NCBI GenBank assembly: GCA_029721435.1
Contig: CM056573.1
Coordinates: 100,493,447 to 100,557,446, forward strand
Direction of reading: 5' to 3'
Length of the DNA stretch: 64,000 bases
Source of the DNA: Gymnothorax reevesii
Lineage: Eukaryota > Chordata > Actinopteri > Anguilliformes > Muraenidae
A program made the position numbers and the translations under genes. This document shows, one piece after another, positions 1 through 62,096 of the stretch (its first letter is position 1; each line of letters begins with the position of its first letter). The notes beneath the pieces were generated by a model. It did no database searches. It was not told the DNA's origin and was given only the letters and a program-made list of their open reading frames with translations.

Positions 1-99
1 TGATTGCATGCTAGAAATGAAGTAGGTCTACTAATTGCTTTGTGACTGCAGGTACTTTGTATTTGCACTGACATGCTTATTGAGTAGTTGCCATGATTC

Positions 100-345
100 A
101 GCAGTAATTGCTTGATCGCCAGCGTAGGGTGAGCGAGGAGGGATGGGGTGAGGTGTCAGCGACTGATCCTATGAGCACGACCTGAAAATGGGCGGCCATG
201 AAGGGTGGAGTGTTGCCAGATACATCCAGTCAAATTCATGCGGGCGTGAGTGGGCGGCAGTGTTGCCAGATACATCCAGCCAAATTCATGTGGGCGTGAG
301 TGGGTGGCAGTGTTGCTAGATTATTGAGCCAAATTCATGGTGCTA
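100..345. repeat. Left array of ~49-bp iterons of an inverted-repeat element
   Basis: Roughly three to four units of about 49 bp follow one another, each with a core like GGGCGTGAGTGGG followed by CAGTGTTGCCAGAT and then CCAAATTCATG. The same units occur in reverse complement at 2520-2690, so the two arrays face each other. This looks like the multi-copy subterminal repeats of a DNA transposon. The exact outer ends and target duplication were not found, and the 5' limit is approximate. Confidence 0.6.
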
Positions 346-488
346 TTCTAATCAGCATTAGAGAGTGATGTAAGAGTTGTTTACAAAATAGTTCATTTTT
401 TTGCCTGTGCTATGCATTCATTGAAATTTACTCCATCCAGTTCGACTTCTGACTCTTAAGCGACCACCATATCCACCTGGATTCTTAA

Positions 489-2254
489 CCCCTTTGCGCA
501 GATGTAGACGCCAGCGGACATGGAGCTGCTCTATTTATGCACGCAGTTACAATATTCTATCACTAGATGGCACATCCGGATCAGTTATTGAATATTCACT
601 AGCAAGCCAAGCTCGAACACGATTTAGAATATGGACGAGTTCATTCCCATCCGTTTTTTTTCTGGAGCTGCATGAATTTAACTCCTCAGCTAAGGCTGAT
701 GTCCAAACTGCTTAATATACTTGCCCATAGTATCTATCCAGCAAGTAAAAAAAAATATCTCTTGCCACAGAAAAAATCATTGTCCTTTGTAGCAACCACT
801 TCAGCTATAGTAAGCCAATAATATCCCAATTAATAGTTCAGGAAAATCAGTTTTCTGAAACAAAAATGCCACATGGTATTGATATTATGTCATTCTACTA
901 TCAATTATAGTTATCACATATCAAAAATGCATGGTTCCCTTCCGTGGATTTACGCGTAGATTCCTTCATCGACAAATTCAGCGCTTCCTTATATCCTCCT
1001 AAGTACTCTCGTTGCTTAGCCAGTCACTCAATTATTTACTTAGGCTCATCAGCATAACGCAGTTATAGTCCACGTCCTCGTGAAACATCCCTGGTAATGA
1101 TGTATTGATGAACGTGTTTCTTATTCAAATCCAAAGAGTATAAACTTTCCGCAGCAACTGAAAGACATTGATTGGACCATCAGAAAGGTATTTAAATAGT
1201 TGCGTAATATTCTCTCAACTTTGTGCACAGAAAAAAGACTTCTAGAATCGACCCTGGAGTGTTAAGCTTATATTTGCGGGATGGAAATGTGATTCTGAGA
1301 TGGAAAATGGCAGTTATTCTGAATGGAACAGACTGGAGGGCTGACAGGATTGATTTTTTGGAGGAGAAATTCAATGATGGAGAGTTTTTCCTCTTGAAGT
1401 CTGAGTCAAACTGTGTTTGTATGGTGCAGCTCTATTTGACTTCTGGCCAGGTAGCTAACTAGCCAGCTATTTCTTATTTTCGATCTATCGCCATGATCAC
1501 AGAGCTAGTTTATCACATTGGCTAACAAGAGTAGTTGATATTGCAATATGCTGGCATTTTGCTCAATGAAGTGATCTTTTTAAGAATTAATACCTCATTC
1601 AACGAAATAGAATGCCTTGGATTTTCGCTGGTTTAAAATGTGAACAGCTGTTACTGTGTTGTGAGTTATACTTGCTCCTTATAGGGTGTGAAAACCCATT
1701 GTTACAAGTTTTCATTTTGCTTGGATAATCGGAATTGTAAATTGCAAGGTTTCTGTCAGAGTGAAGGTTCTCACCGTAAAGTAAGCGGTTCCTTTAGTGA
1801 GTTCATGTGCTTGCTGATGCGGCTTTGTCGAATGATGGACGAAACTCTGAACTTCTGAAATCATGGAGAAAAGACATGTTTTAGGTTTGGAGAGGTTACT
1901 GGTGACCACTGATGTCCAGCTGCGCCTATATTGATAAACTCATGCTAAATTGAACCAGAAAATAATTAATTCTCATTGAATTTCATAAGACAAAAGTTGA
2001 TTTGAGTTAAACATTTGATTTTATTTTATGATTTGACAGTGGGCCATTTTGAGGGCTTTTAGTGTTTGGGGATCCATCAGGTGAGCTGTCTTATTTGGCT
2101 TCTTCTTTCAAAGCCAAATAAGATTTTATGGTCAGATGAGTGTCTTGTCTCAGTTGAGCCATATTCCCCTTCTCTGTGAAGCTTAAATCTTGAATTATAG
2201 AGCATTAAATAGTGTCACACATTAATAGCCATATTTGGCTTCTGTGAATAGGGG
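489..2254. mobile_element. piggyBac-type non-coding element, copy 1
   Basis: The element is flanked by TTAA on both sides (485-488 and 2255-2258). Its ends are CCCCTTTGCGCAG on the left and, in reverse complement, CCCCTATTCACAG on the right. TTAA duplication with CCC...GGG termini is the hallmark of piggyBac-type transposition. Its interior matches the second copy at 33319-35416 along most of its length. No transposase reading frame is evident, so it is probably non-autonomous. It sits inside the inverted-iteron element whose arrays lie at 100-345 and 2520-2690. Confidence 0.72.
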
Positions 2255-2300
2255 TTAATAGGGAGTGTGAGGGTACCACTTGACTTAAGTACTAAGTAAT

Positions 2301-2362
2301 TGTGACATCAACAGTTCATCAGCCATTGTGCGAGCAATGATGGGCGAACTGTTGATGTCACA
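2301..2362. repeat. 17-bp perfect inverted repeat (hairpin)
   Basis: TGTGACATCAACAGTTC at 2301-2317 is the exact reverse complement of 2346-2362, with a 28-base spacer. It lies between the TTAA element and the right iteron array, so it belongs to the interior of the outer element. Function is unknown. Confidence 0.8.
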
Positions 2363-2519
2363 GTCACAAGAAGTTAGGTCATGTGCTCAAACATTGCATA
2401 ATAGCCCTCACATGCCCTATTGCACCATTACTGTTATCACTGGCCATATTCTTTTGCTAGATGCCTGTGGATCAATGGATTTTCAAAAGCAGCATCTGGC
2501 AGCACTTTGCCCACTCACC

Positions 2520-2690
2520 CCTCGATGACTTCGGCCCGACGGGTCTTGCAACACTGCCGCACCCTCATGCACTAATGATTTTGGCTTGATAATCTGGCAA
2601 CACTGTCACCCACTCACGCCCACATGAATTTGGCTTGATGATCTGGCAATACTATTACCCACTCACGCCCAGATGAACTGAATGAGCCAA
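2520..2690. repeat. Right array of ~49-bp iterons, inverted relative to 100-345
   Basis: Three to four units with CCCACTCACGCCCA and ATGAATTTGGCTTGAT-type cores lie in reverse orientation to the left array. The unit near 2590-2630 is nearly identical to the left unit near 280-320. Together the arrays bound a segment of about 2.2 kb that includes the piggyBac-type copy. Confidence 0.6.
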
Positions 2691-2695
2691 GTTAT

Positions 2696-2845
2696 TATAT
2701 TATCGGTTGAGTGTTGCTACATTATCGGGCAGACACTTTTCATTACATTATCGGTCAAAATGTTCTTACATTATCGGTTGATTTTATAACATACATTTTA
2801 TATCAGACAGTTATTACTTTTTGGTCCTTTGTTACATTATCAGTT
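2696..2845 (+). repeat. Five ACATTATCGG-like short iterons
   Basis: The decamer ACATTATCGG or a one-base variant recurs near 2697, 2719, 2745, 2768 and 2834. Spacing is about 22-26 bp for the first four copies. It directly follows the right iteron array and may be part of the same element. Role not known. Confidence 0.55.
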
Positions 2846-3503
2846 GTAACATGCTCCATTTTCAGCTCTGCTGCTGTCACTGTTCTGTGCTGAGAGAAAT
2901 GAAAGGTTCTCAACCTTGCCTAAGAAGGGCGATTATAACCCTTACTTTTACTGCTGTTTATTAGACTACAATAATATTTATTTTTGTGTCGTCATGAATT
3001 ACATAAATATCACATATAACATTTCATGTGAAAACACCTAGTCAATCGTAAAATTCTGCTATGGATGAGTATACTGTATACTGCCATGGATACTGCAGAC
3101 CAACTTGAATGAGAGAGCAGAGGATTCAGTGTGAAGATGACATGGCGCGACCCCAGCATGCAGCCGTGAGCTATTTTTCCTCCCACGCTGTACTCACAAA
3201 CCAAACAAAATCTCGCATAAAAGCCAAATTTACAAATGAAATGTTTCAATGTCCATCATTGAAATACTACCACCAGACAGGAATCTGATGGAAGAGGTTT
3301 TCTTCAACATCATTCTAATGCTCTTAATGCTGATTCAAGCTGTATTGTCCACTGTCAGGGACAGCAGGTGAGGAAGGTTGACCACTATGCTCAATATATC
3401 ATTTTCAGAAGCTCACACTGAGATATCTGAGCACTGAACAATACTATTTCAGTGTTGAACTTGAAAGAGAAGTCATGAATGTTAAGACAGCCAGTTAGAA
3501 TGA
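2846..3503. other. Intergenic or upstream stretch, no feature recognised
   Basis: No open frame with family similarity, no RNA gene and no clear repeat boundary was seen here. It ends at the tail of the LINE remnant. Confidence 0.4.
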
Positions 3504-5450
3504 TCTCTTTATTTATTTATTTATTTCTTCAGCCCCCTGAAAAGGGGAAACATACATTAAAACAACATAATCCATATGTGCACATCACATGACTGAACAC
3601 TAAAAGAAGTTAAAACAGGCAAACAAGTAAAAAAAACACTCTATAGCTTACACTATATAGACTGAAGCCCGAGACCAGTGACTAGATCGACAGGACTAGC
3701 GACACGGCACTATTTATGACATATAGTTATTCAAAGCTACGCAAGCTAGCAACGTGTTAATGAGCAATGAGAATATGGACTGACGGTGACCTTTGACTGG
3801 TAACATGCAGAAATCATAATAAGACAGGGACTACAACAGTATTCACTATGCAGGGCTAATGATGAATTCATATTAATATACACTAGTTAACAGGGATACA
3901 AGATAATGGGAGCTGGAATTACGATTCAGAAGTTCTGAGTCATGAACAAGATGTCTAAGAGAATCAACAATACCATCCTCCATTTCCAAATGAGCACTTT
4001 TAACTAGGGCTGTCGAGTTAATTAATCGCGATTAATTTAAGCGCAATGAAAGTAACTGCCACTATGAGGCAGACAGACTTTCTTGCTTTTTACTTTTTCT
4101 ATGACGCATACCTAATGTGGTCATTTGAAATGCTTCTGGGAAGAAAACTGTGATTTGAATAAACTAATTACTAGCGAGGTTGGACAGTCTCCATCGCCTT
4201 GGCATAATTAGCTAACCTTAAATCATTTCCCGTGTACTTTGCCTAATTTGCAATCGAGCCATTTATTCAGCCAACTGACTAATCAAAATAAAAATGTGGC
4301 CTATAATGATTAAGAAGTGATAATGAGAAGCAGACGGACCTAACCAGGTTGCCAGCTTACCAGTTAGAGCGGCAAGATACTTCTCCTGCCGCCGATGATC
4401 GCCCCAGTCAGGGGCAGCATGTTTAGTATGCTCACTTTGACAAGTATTATAATCATTCAGCTGCTGTTTTGCAGAATTAGAAAAGGAAAATACCATCCGG
4501 ACAGGGAGATGGTCACCAACATTATCTTCCTCCTTGATAATCTGACACTGAGAAACAGAAGTGCTGCTGTGGGAAGTAATTAACATGTGATCAATCCATG
4601 TATAGGTTCCGTTTACATGGCAAAAATACGTATATTTAACTGACTGTGGAAACATAAAATCAGCTGTAACGAGGTCATTTGCGATCATGAAGTCATATAA
4701 TATATTACTATGTGGAGTGTAACCTGGGCATTTATACCAACATTTATTTTAAATTTATTCATTTGGTAGTTCAGCATTAAAGTCACCACAAGGCTTAATA
4801 GGCACACTTCATCCATGCTTGTCAATAACAGTTTGCATAGCATCTATGGTCGCAATAAAACTTTCAGTCTGTTCTCTATCACCGTTTTTAAAATATGGCA
4901 TAGACACACAAATGATGAGTTCTAGGATTGTCCCAACATTATCACAAATTGCAATTGGGAAAATTCTATCACATGTGGTCTCCAATTCACAATATGAAAA
5001 GCCATTGGCATCTTGGGATTTACGTATGATGGTTATGCCGCCATAGGGGCGACCTGAATAAGCATTTGCGGCATCGGACATTCCACACTTGTTGAAGACA
5101 TATGACGATTTACACACTCGGCTATCGAGAGATATCACAGACTCTATCAGAGAATGTTCATGTGGTTGTAGCCAGGTTTCACATAGGCGTAAGATATCAC
5201 ACGTCATCAGTCTATCACATACATAGCTGGCAGACTCTTTGACACAAGTCATGAACTTCAAAAAAAGATGTAAGGTTTCTGAAACAAGAAAGCTGCCCCT
5301 CAAAGTAGAATGGAATGGTTGGTTCACTGACAGTTCTCTTTGGCATTATCATATCTGCCTGTTTAGGGCTCAGTGGGTTGGTGTTGATTTGCTAATCAGT
5401 GCCATAGAGACGTGCTGTTTGGTTGACATGGTACTTAACATTAAAATATA
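3504..5450 (-). mobile_element. Internally deleted non-LTR retrotransposon (LINE)
   Basis: The element runs right to left. A short TTTATTTATTTATTT run at 3510-3525 represents an (AAATA)n-like 3' tail on the minus strand, and endonuclease-like coding lies at 4263-5327. No reverse transcriptase domain is left between them, so the middle has been lost. An unrelated AT-rich module containing ATTAATCGCGATTAAT near 4020-4036 has inserted or been captured. The clade cannot be assigned from what remains. Confidence 0.55.
4263..5327 (-). pseudogene. LINE apurinic endonuclease-like domain, broken
   Basis: Two minus-strand open pieces, 4809-5327 and 4263-4688, together resemble the N-terminal APE-type endonuclease of LINEs. 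The first has CETWLQPHEHSL and a GRPYGGITII strand, matching the 'ETWL' and 'GG.A/I' parts of the fold. The second has GTYTWIDHMLITS followed by NVGDHLPV, matching the terminal SDH motif with Ser replaced by Gly but Asp-His kept. A frame change and a gap separate the pieces. No RT follows, so it cannot act alone. Family assignment is by motif recall. Confidence 0.55.
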
Positions 5451-8262
5451 GAAGACTGGACTACTATCTAAATTTTCATGAGTTTGTGCGTTGGTTTGAT
5501 TTTGCAGCAAGATATCCAATTTATTTGCTTTCACGTTGACCCTTCAGCCTCCAGCTTCATTTCACACTGTGCAGTTCGAAAATGCACTGACTTACTTTGA
5601 TTTTCACATAGGCAAAAAACTGGTCCCACCGAGATGGGTGGCCACATGGTTTCTTGCTGCATCAACTCTGGACCCAGGATCCCAACTCTCAGCACAGAAA
5701 GACTTAATTTCACACAGTGGGCACCGGTTATGCTTAGGTCACAACACCAATCAATTTTGCCTGCCATGGCAACAGAATTGACCAAATTAAGGTCAATTTC
5801 ACACTGAAAATGTGCCTGTTTCAGTGTATGGCTTGTGAACAGTCTCTAGTTCATAGATTTTCAAGATATCACAAGCAGGCATTTTGGGGCTACCTCCATG
5901 CGGTCACGGGCAACTAGACTCGCTAGTTCAAGTTCTGTTTTTCTTCCTATTGAAACCAGTTTTTTTTTCCAATTACTAAAATAAAATTGCACGATGTACA
6001 GTAAATTTTGGTTCAATCAGATATAGCAACATGTTGGCACAAACTACAAGCTCTGGAGAAAATTGAATTCCTCAGCGTGGGAACTTATCTTCGGCATATA
6101 TTCTTAATAGCCTGGACCTGAAAGTGCAGGGGAGCTGGATGGCAAACACATAAGCTCTGGGGAAAAAAAAAAAAAAAAATCATGACAAGGCTCCTGAAAT
6201 GGATCCTTTCACCCAGCCCCACCTTTGGAACGTCAGTGTTTGTGAGTTTTCCCTTTGATGTTTATGTTTGAAGTGACAGCTGATTTACATTCCCCTATTT
6301 GGTGTGTGGTAACTTCAGTATGTGATTACTGAAGTGTGCTTAAATGGACACAAAGGAGTGGGAAGCTTTCAAAATTACTCTCTGGAGATATTGCAACTTG
6401 CAAACACATTAATTTCTTTGAAATATAAGTAACCTGTATCATCTTATCACAACTGAGAGCTCTAGGAGCTCCTGTGTGTCAGACATGAAATGCAACGTTT
6501 CCTGGTGGCAACTGGGGCACAAAAGATATAATCAAATAGCAAGTCCATGGGCCAGGTTCTTGCATGTGACTTTTCACTGGATTAGGAGGAAAGACGCATG
6601 ACTTCATCTGGCACCCTGCCAACCCATATACTACAGAATAAGTGATTTGTCCAATGATCCAGTTTAGACATGTAGCTATTCTGCTAGGAGGGAGGATGAA
6701 TATTGAGACGGCCTGGTACAGACACATCACCAGAAATCAAAGCAAGATAATTTCCTGTGCTCATATATTCTGTGGTATTTCAGAAAAGATCTTGCCATTG
6801 CAACTCAGTCAACAACAAAAGTTCTCTGGAATGCCCCAGGGTCTTGGACTGACCAAAAGTCAGGATCAGTTCAAGTATTCTGTAGCTCCATGCAATGAAT
6901 GCTCCCGTTGATTTTCCCTGGAGCGGAATGTAGTTTTGTTTACACCCAGCCATGAATAGCTGACTGTAAGTCCCTTTTGTTTCAAACAGGATCAGCGCAG
7001 TCTGTTTGGCAGGGCCAGTGCAGAAAGAACCTCTGGCCTGTTCACCCACCTCTAAATGTGCAGAGCTATCATTTCCCCTCCATGTGCTTCATAGTGATAA
7101 TGACTAGGGACATCCTTTTTATTGGGCCCAAATTTAAACAAGCCTACAATAGACTGATGCTATTCAATTGGTACAATAAAATTCCTGAAGTATAAAGACT
7201 AGGATTAACCGGATCAAACCAGTCTTCTCCACAATGTCACGTTTGTTGGGGTTAATTCACTTTACATAGGGTTGTGAGCCCCAAGAGCTGCTGTTTCTAT
7301 GTCTGTGTTGGAACTGTCTGGCATTACTGTGAGTGATATATTTTACATTAGTTGTCCAAGCAAAAAGCAAGAACGTCATTAAAATGCATTTGTACAGCCA
7401 GGTGCTAAAACCCACATAACAGTCTGGCAGCCTGCTTTGTTTTTTTAAGCGATCATTTCTGTTTACTGTGTTTCAGGGTAAAATGATTTCAATTTAGCCC
7501 ACTGCTTTGATCAAAGGTAAAGATTTTCAAAGATGAAATCACAGGACAGTAGCCGTGAACAGTTTGCATAACACAAGAGAACGTCTTGTATCTTGTCGGC
7601 ATGGTAATGTGCACAGTTCATTTTAATTGCCCCTCCCCCCAACCATTATGCACTCCCACATGATGCTTAGTTTTTGTGAACAGATACTTATCTGCATGCC
7701 TATCATTTAAAATTTTGTCTCCCATTGAGGAATGAGGGAATAGGGGAAGCAGGGTAGTGGACTACTTAGGCTGTTGGGCTTGGCAATTCAAATGCTTTTG
7801 GTTCAGCCCCTGATCAGTCACTACTGTATTGGAATTAAGATCACAACCTTATTTGTTTCAGTAATCAACTAGCCTTTATATTGATTTTTGGAAAAATTAA
7901 TTCGGCAGTGTCAGTTCTACAGTCCTGTAGGTTGTCACGCGGCATTAGGTTATCAAGCTGACCCTGGAAGCAATAGACCGCTATAGGGCTGGTGTCATTC
8001 AATACTCTGACCTCAAGATATTTGCTGAACATTACATGCATCATTCATAAAACTTGAGGTATCACTGAGCTGCTACTTGGAGTCAGATGTAAAATTAGGG
8101 TTGAAATTTTGACCTTAATGATGATCAAGCTCCAGGAACAGGGTTGGCAAACACCATATTTTTAACTTCACTTGTATCATAGATGTAATTGTGCTAGATG
8201 TACTCATTTGCATGAAAGTGATCTACTGACCTTCCACCTAATCATTTGACTCATCACTGCAG
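5451..8262. other. Upstream region or first-intron sequence of inf2
   Basis: No reading frame here has family support. There is an A18-like run near 6163-6180. The stretch ends at a good splice acceptor (polypyrimidine, then CTGCAG at 8257-8262) that opens the first inf2 exon visible, so at least its 3' part is intron. No promoter or noncoding first exon could be recognised. Confidence 0.4.
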
Positions 8263-8279
8263 CTCCAGTGACCACCAGG

Positions 8280-58068
<49,789 letters not shown>

Positions 58069-58069
58069 G

Positions 58070-59888
58070 GTAGGTCAACTAACTTACTCTAGGGGTAACA
58101 TCAGTGTCATTGTGATTTTTTACAACGCTCAACTAACCGACCTCTGTCAGTCTAACTGAGTCTGTCAACCTCATTTGCTTTAGCCATCCTGATCCTTGTT
58201 GCACATACGTTATACGTGTCTGCTCTACTTTAGTTCAATGACATTATAACCCCAAGCAAATGCACTGTTCTTTAACCTCTTGGTGGCCTGCTGTGTGCAT
58301 CTGCAGTCTGATTAATGTTCATGTAACTGTGATTCAGTCAACCCAATGCTTTTTGTCAAATTCCTGCTGTGATTCAGACAAAATAAGGCAACCATCTCCA
58401 TATTTATTTGTTACCTTGATGTTAAACAAGTTGGTGGCTGAAAATCCTGGAATATCTATGGAATTGTTGTGAGAGTTCTTCCTAGCTCAAATTTGCTTAT
58501 TCGCCAACAGTAAACTGGGATATTGAATTCCAGACCCGTCCGACTCAGAACTCACTGTAAGGTCAGAGACAATTTTTTTGGACACTGATGGGAAATCTCT
58601 GAAATAAGTACTTTTGTTACTTCTTTTAGCTTTAAAATTGCTATGAATCTGAATAAAAACAGTCAAATGGTATATGAAGGTTGCTTTGGTATTTCTTCAA
58701 AGATAAATCTTTTTTAATTTGAAGCTGAATTGCTGGAGCCAAGATTGTTTCAGCCAGGTTTTCTTTGGAAGTGTTCATTCGAGGCTGAGATGAGTCCTAC
58801 TGATTTTGTTCAAATCACTAAGATTTTTTCATTGGAGCTACCGGATATTGCACGAAACCCACGTAAATCACAAGACGAGATGAAAGAACGGGATTTCTTG
58901 TGGACGTCCGCACTATCGGTAATGGGGCCAGGTTCGCGAAGTCCAATCATGCATTTCCAAATGCGATGAGTATTGTGCAGCTTTGCAGTATAAAACTACC
59001 GTGGATACACTGATATGAACATGAAAAATACTGAAAAATAAAAAAAAAAAATAAAAAAAAAAGCTAAATTCAAAGCCGATGTCCACCTCTTGGAACTAAA
59101 CGGTATAAATTGCAATTATATTAGCTAGTGTTTGACCGCGCACAGGTATGGGTGGAAGTTCGCTCGTCTACATTTCGAACTTTGACCCATAATTAACGGT
59201 GATCATATCCGCCTTACGATGCACTGCATTAGACATCGGGTAGCTCCAATTGAGATGGGCTCATGGGTCAAGGACATGCACAGCAGCACTTAATGATTCT
59301 TGGGACTTTCCAGTTGTAGTTCTGAGTACCTGTCAAACATTCAAGAAATAACTGTGTAGGATATTCTAGTTTCAATATACATTTATTTTTTTCCACAGGG
59401 GCAACCATGCATTTGCCATATCCTTTGCCTGGTTCTCAATTTCCCACAATTTAATACCTTTTTACAACCAAACCTCATATGTATTGATCCACTAACATTT
59501 TTATGCTAACTGTGCTACCTGGATCTTTCTAATGGTTTTCTTCAACTCTATATTAAATATTGCACTGTTCAATGTCTGACAAAGTAGTTTCACAAAGAGC
59601 ACTAATTTAAACTGTGACTGACTAGAAAGTGTCTTTTGACCATAAGCATGATCAAAGTCTATGTATTGGTCTCTTTCAGTACATTGTGTGTTGAATAAGT
59701 ATACAATATATGCATACACACAAAATATGGCAAACATTTTGCGCAAGTTTATTCATCATGTATGAAGCATTAAAGGAGGAAATGAAAAAATATTGAAAAT
59801 ATCTATACTGAAAATATAGAGATGGAAAAATGAAGATCCACTTGTCTGCCAATAATGCAAAAAGTTATTCTGGTCTTTGCTGTTACAG
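58070..59888. other. Intron or alternative 3'UTR between the two inf2 ends
   Basis: If exon A is a cassette, this is intron. If it is terminal, the first part is 3'UTR, and AATAAA words occur near 58652. An A-rich run lies at 59030-59062. No other gene was recognised. Confidence 0.45.
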
Positions 59889-59944
59889 GTTACCCCAGGA
59901 GAAAGAGTAAAGGCAGGAAGAAGTTTCCATTTGGACATGCTTGA
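59889..59944 (+). CDS. inf2: inf2 terminal exon B: non-CAAX end (stop 59942-59944)
   Basis: Acceptor TGTTACAG ends at 59888 and phase fits the exon-20 donor at 57714. It then reads E-G-YPRRKSKGRKKFPFGHA and TGA, giving a 1227-residue protein. Human non-CAAX INF2 also ends in a short basic tail starting E-G, so this is the counterpart. Without the CAAX box the human form is largely cytosolic and actin-associated. The 3'UTR end was not fixed. Confidence 0.75.
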
Positions 59945-60877
59945 GTCATCTCCGGACAGCACAGTGAATTGGAGTGGCAACGTTTGACTGCAACGTCAAA
60001 TTTTATAAAATGACTTTCACAGAGCAAGCTGTGTGGGAAATGAGCATGGCCAATTTTGACAAATATTTATTACCTAAGAAGTGTTACAAGACTGGTATGG
60101 ATTTTTACTTTTTAGAGTATTGTGAAAGATGAGGGCAGGTGGATGAATACTTGGGAACTTATGTGCTGTGTGTAAAGTGGGCTGGACCTGTGGGAGAGGG
60201 TGCATGCTTGCAGTCCAGCAGAACTGGGTTGATGAATACAGCTCTGGCCAGGGATCACAAAATCTGGGCCTTGAATCCAAATCCAACCCTAGTTTGTTTT
60301 CTTTCTGCTAATTAATGGAACAATTATTGCATCTGATTGGCCAGAGTGTCTTTACACCTCCTGTCAAGTAAAGGGAAGGTGGAAAACCAGCAGTCTTGGA
60401 CTTTGAAGATCACGATTTGATGACCTGCTCTGGCGCAATAATTTTTGAGCCATTTTATTTTCCTAATGAAATTTTATTTTACTTTGAAATGTGTATTGCT
60501 TCATAGGATAAGGTATATTATTTTTTTGTGCTATTTTGTAATCATTCACCAATGTCCGAAAGCAGACCAAATGGCAAAGCGTTTGATTTGGAAATAGGAG
60601 TGTAACTATGAGACAAATATTCTAAAGGACAGTGGGTCACTACTGAAATGTAAAAAAAAGAAAAAAAAATCAATTGTGGAACAATGCAAGACTCACCTTT
60701 GATGTTATGATCAGCTACATGAAATGGTAGCAACATGGTAAGAAAAATAAAAAAAATGTAATTATTTCTTAACAGACAAACAACTGGCAAAACTGCAATG
60801 AGAGCAGGATAGAACATTGAGTGCTTGCTGAAGCCTCCACTTCAGACAACTCCAAACTCCTTTTGAAGGGTTTTCCT
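59945..60877. other. Probable inf2 3'UTR and downstream sequence
   Basis: Follows the non-CAAX stop. Several A-rich words exist (for example AATAAA near 60746), but none could be chosen as the cleavage signal. Nothing else recognised. Confidence 0.4.
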
Positions 60878-61442
60878 TAAAGCTATAGTATGTAACTTTT
60901 ACATGTCCGTAAATTTCCGTTTCATCCAAGCCACTACTAGAGGAGATGACATAATACTGATTCAGCCGATCGGCTCCTCTAACATCTCGCTGTATATTTC
61001 AGTATTTGTTGTTTTGTACTCCGTGTCGACCAGCGACATTCCCGCGCTGGCACACAGGAAATTACGCGTTTTATTTTAAAACAAGAAGGGAGGAGGAGGA
61101 AAAAGAGCGCAGAGTCTCCTATTTAGAGAGCTCCTGACGCCACGTGACTTGTTTTGTTTGGACCAGCGCCGCAGATTTCAAGCCTTCTGAGTTCACAACT
61201 CACTTAAAGTCCAACGTCGTTCGAATTAATGTCGAAGAACTAAATCGGTTAAATTTCACGGACTCGGAGATTTATGGAATAATTCGTGAGTAGTTGCATT
61301 TGCGTAGTTACCACAGAACAGTAGAACAGTGCTGTGACAAACTAAAGAAACTGGGCGCTCATTATGTGGAAGTATCTGCAGGACTGTAGTAATAACGTGA
61401 GGTTACTCTAGATGGCGATAGAACTGACGTACCATAGCTTTA
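60878..61442. mobile_element. 565-bp MITE
   Basis: TAAAGCTATAGTATGTAA at the left and TAAAGCTATGGTACGTCA (inverted) at the right form an 18-bp terminal repeat with three mismatches. The target duplication is unclear, and no coding frame is present. Confidence 0.65.
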
Positions 61443-61462
61443 GAGCCATCTATCCTGTAAAC

Positions 61463-61674
61463 CAGAAGATCCCAAACTTTTCCAAATCAGGGCCCACTTG
61501 AAAATCTAAAAAATGTCTACGGCCCACCATTGTCCTACAAACAGAAATTTTGACGAAATCGATTAGACGAAATTATGCATTCTCAGAACACTTAACAGCA
61601 ACAATAATTGTTGTTGTTATTGTTGTTCAGAAAATAAAATAAATAAAAAACAACAACAACAATAATTGTTGTTG

Positions 61675-61711
<37 letters not shown>

Positions 61712-62088
61712 ATAAAGATTCAGGATTGAAATGAAAGCAGGAGGATAAAGGAAGCCCAAACTTTTAATCTGTGGTGTACACACAAGATAGAATTAATTAT
61801 CGAACACAGTACGTGCTCCTCCGATTATGACCCCCAGTCATGATGACCAGAAAGATACGTTCCGATCATAAACTATATAAGGTTCCTAAAATATTGTGAG
61901 GTCAATAACACTCAATAGGTTATTACTTCTAAATATTTTTAAAAATCGTGCAATAAATATTTTACAATAAAAATCATAAAAAATCATATTTGCAAAAATG
62001 AATCATATTTTTAATGACTTCTCACGGCCCACCTGCAGTACCACCACGGCCCACCAGGGGGCCGCGGCCCACACTTAGGGAATCACTG
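61463..62088. mobile_element. 626-bp hAT-type non-autonomous element
   Basis: Exact 8-bp duplication CTGTAAAC at 61455-61462 and 62089-62096. Ends CAGAAGATCCC and, inverted, CAGTGATTCCC, with GGGCCCAC and GGCCCAC motifs inward, as in hAT/Charlie-like elements. AT-rich interior with ATT and CAA microsatellites (61600-61710). Confidence 0.88.
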
Positions 62089-62096
62089 CTGTAAAC

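Noticed and set aside
8268..8279. Upstream GTG as the inf2 start
   Set aside because: The ATG at 8280 gives the conserved MSV...GAQRKW start; GTG starts are not expected in a vertebrate gene.
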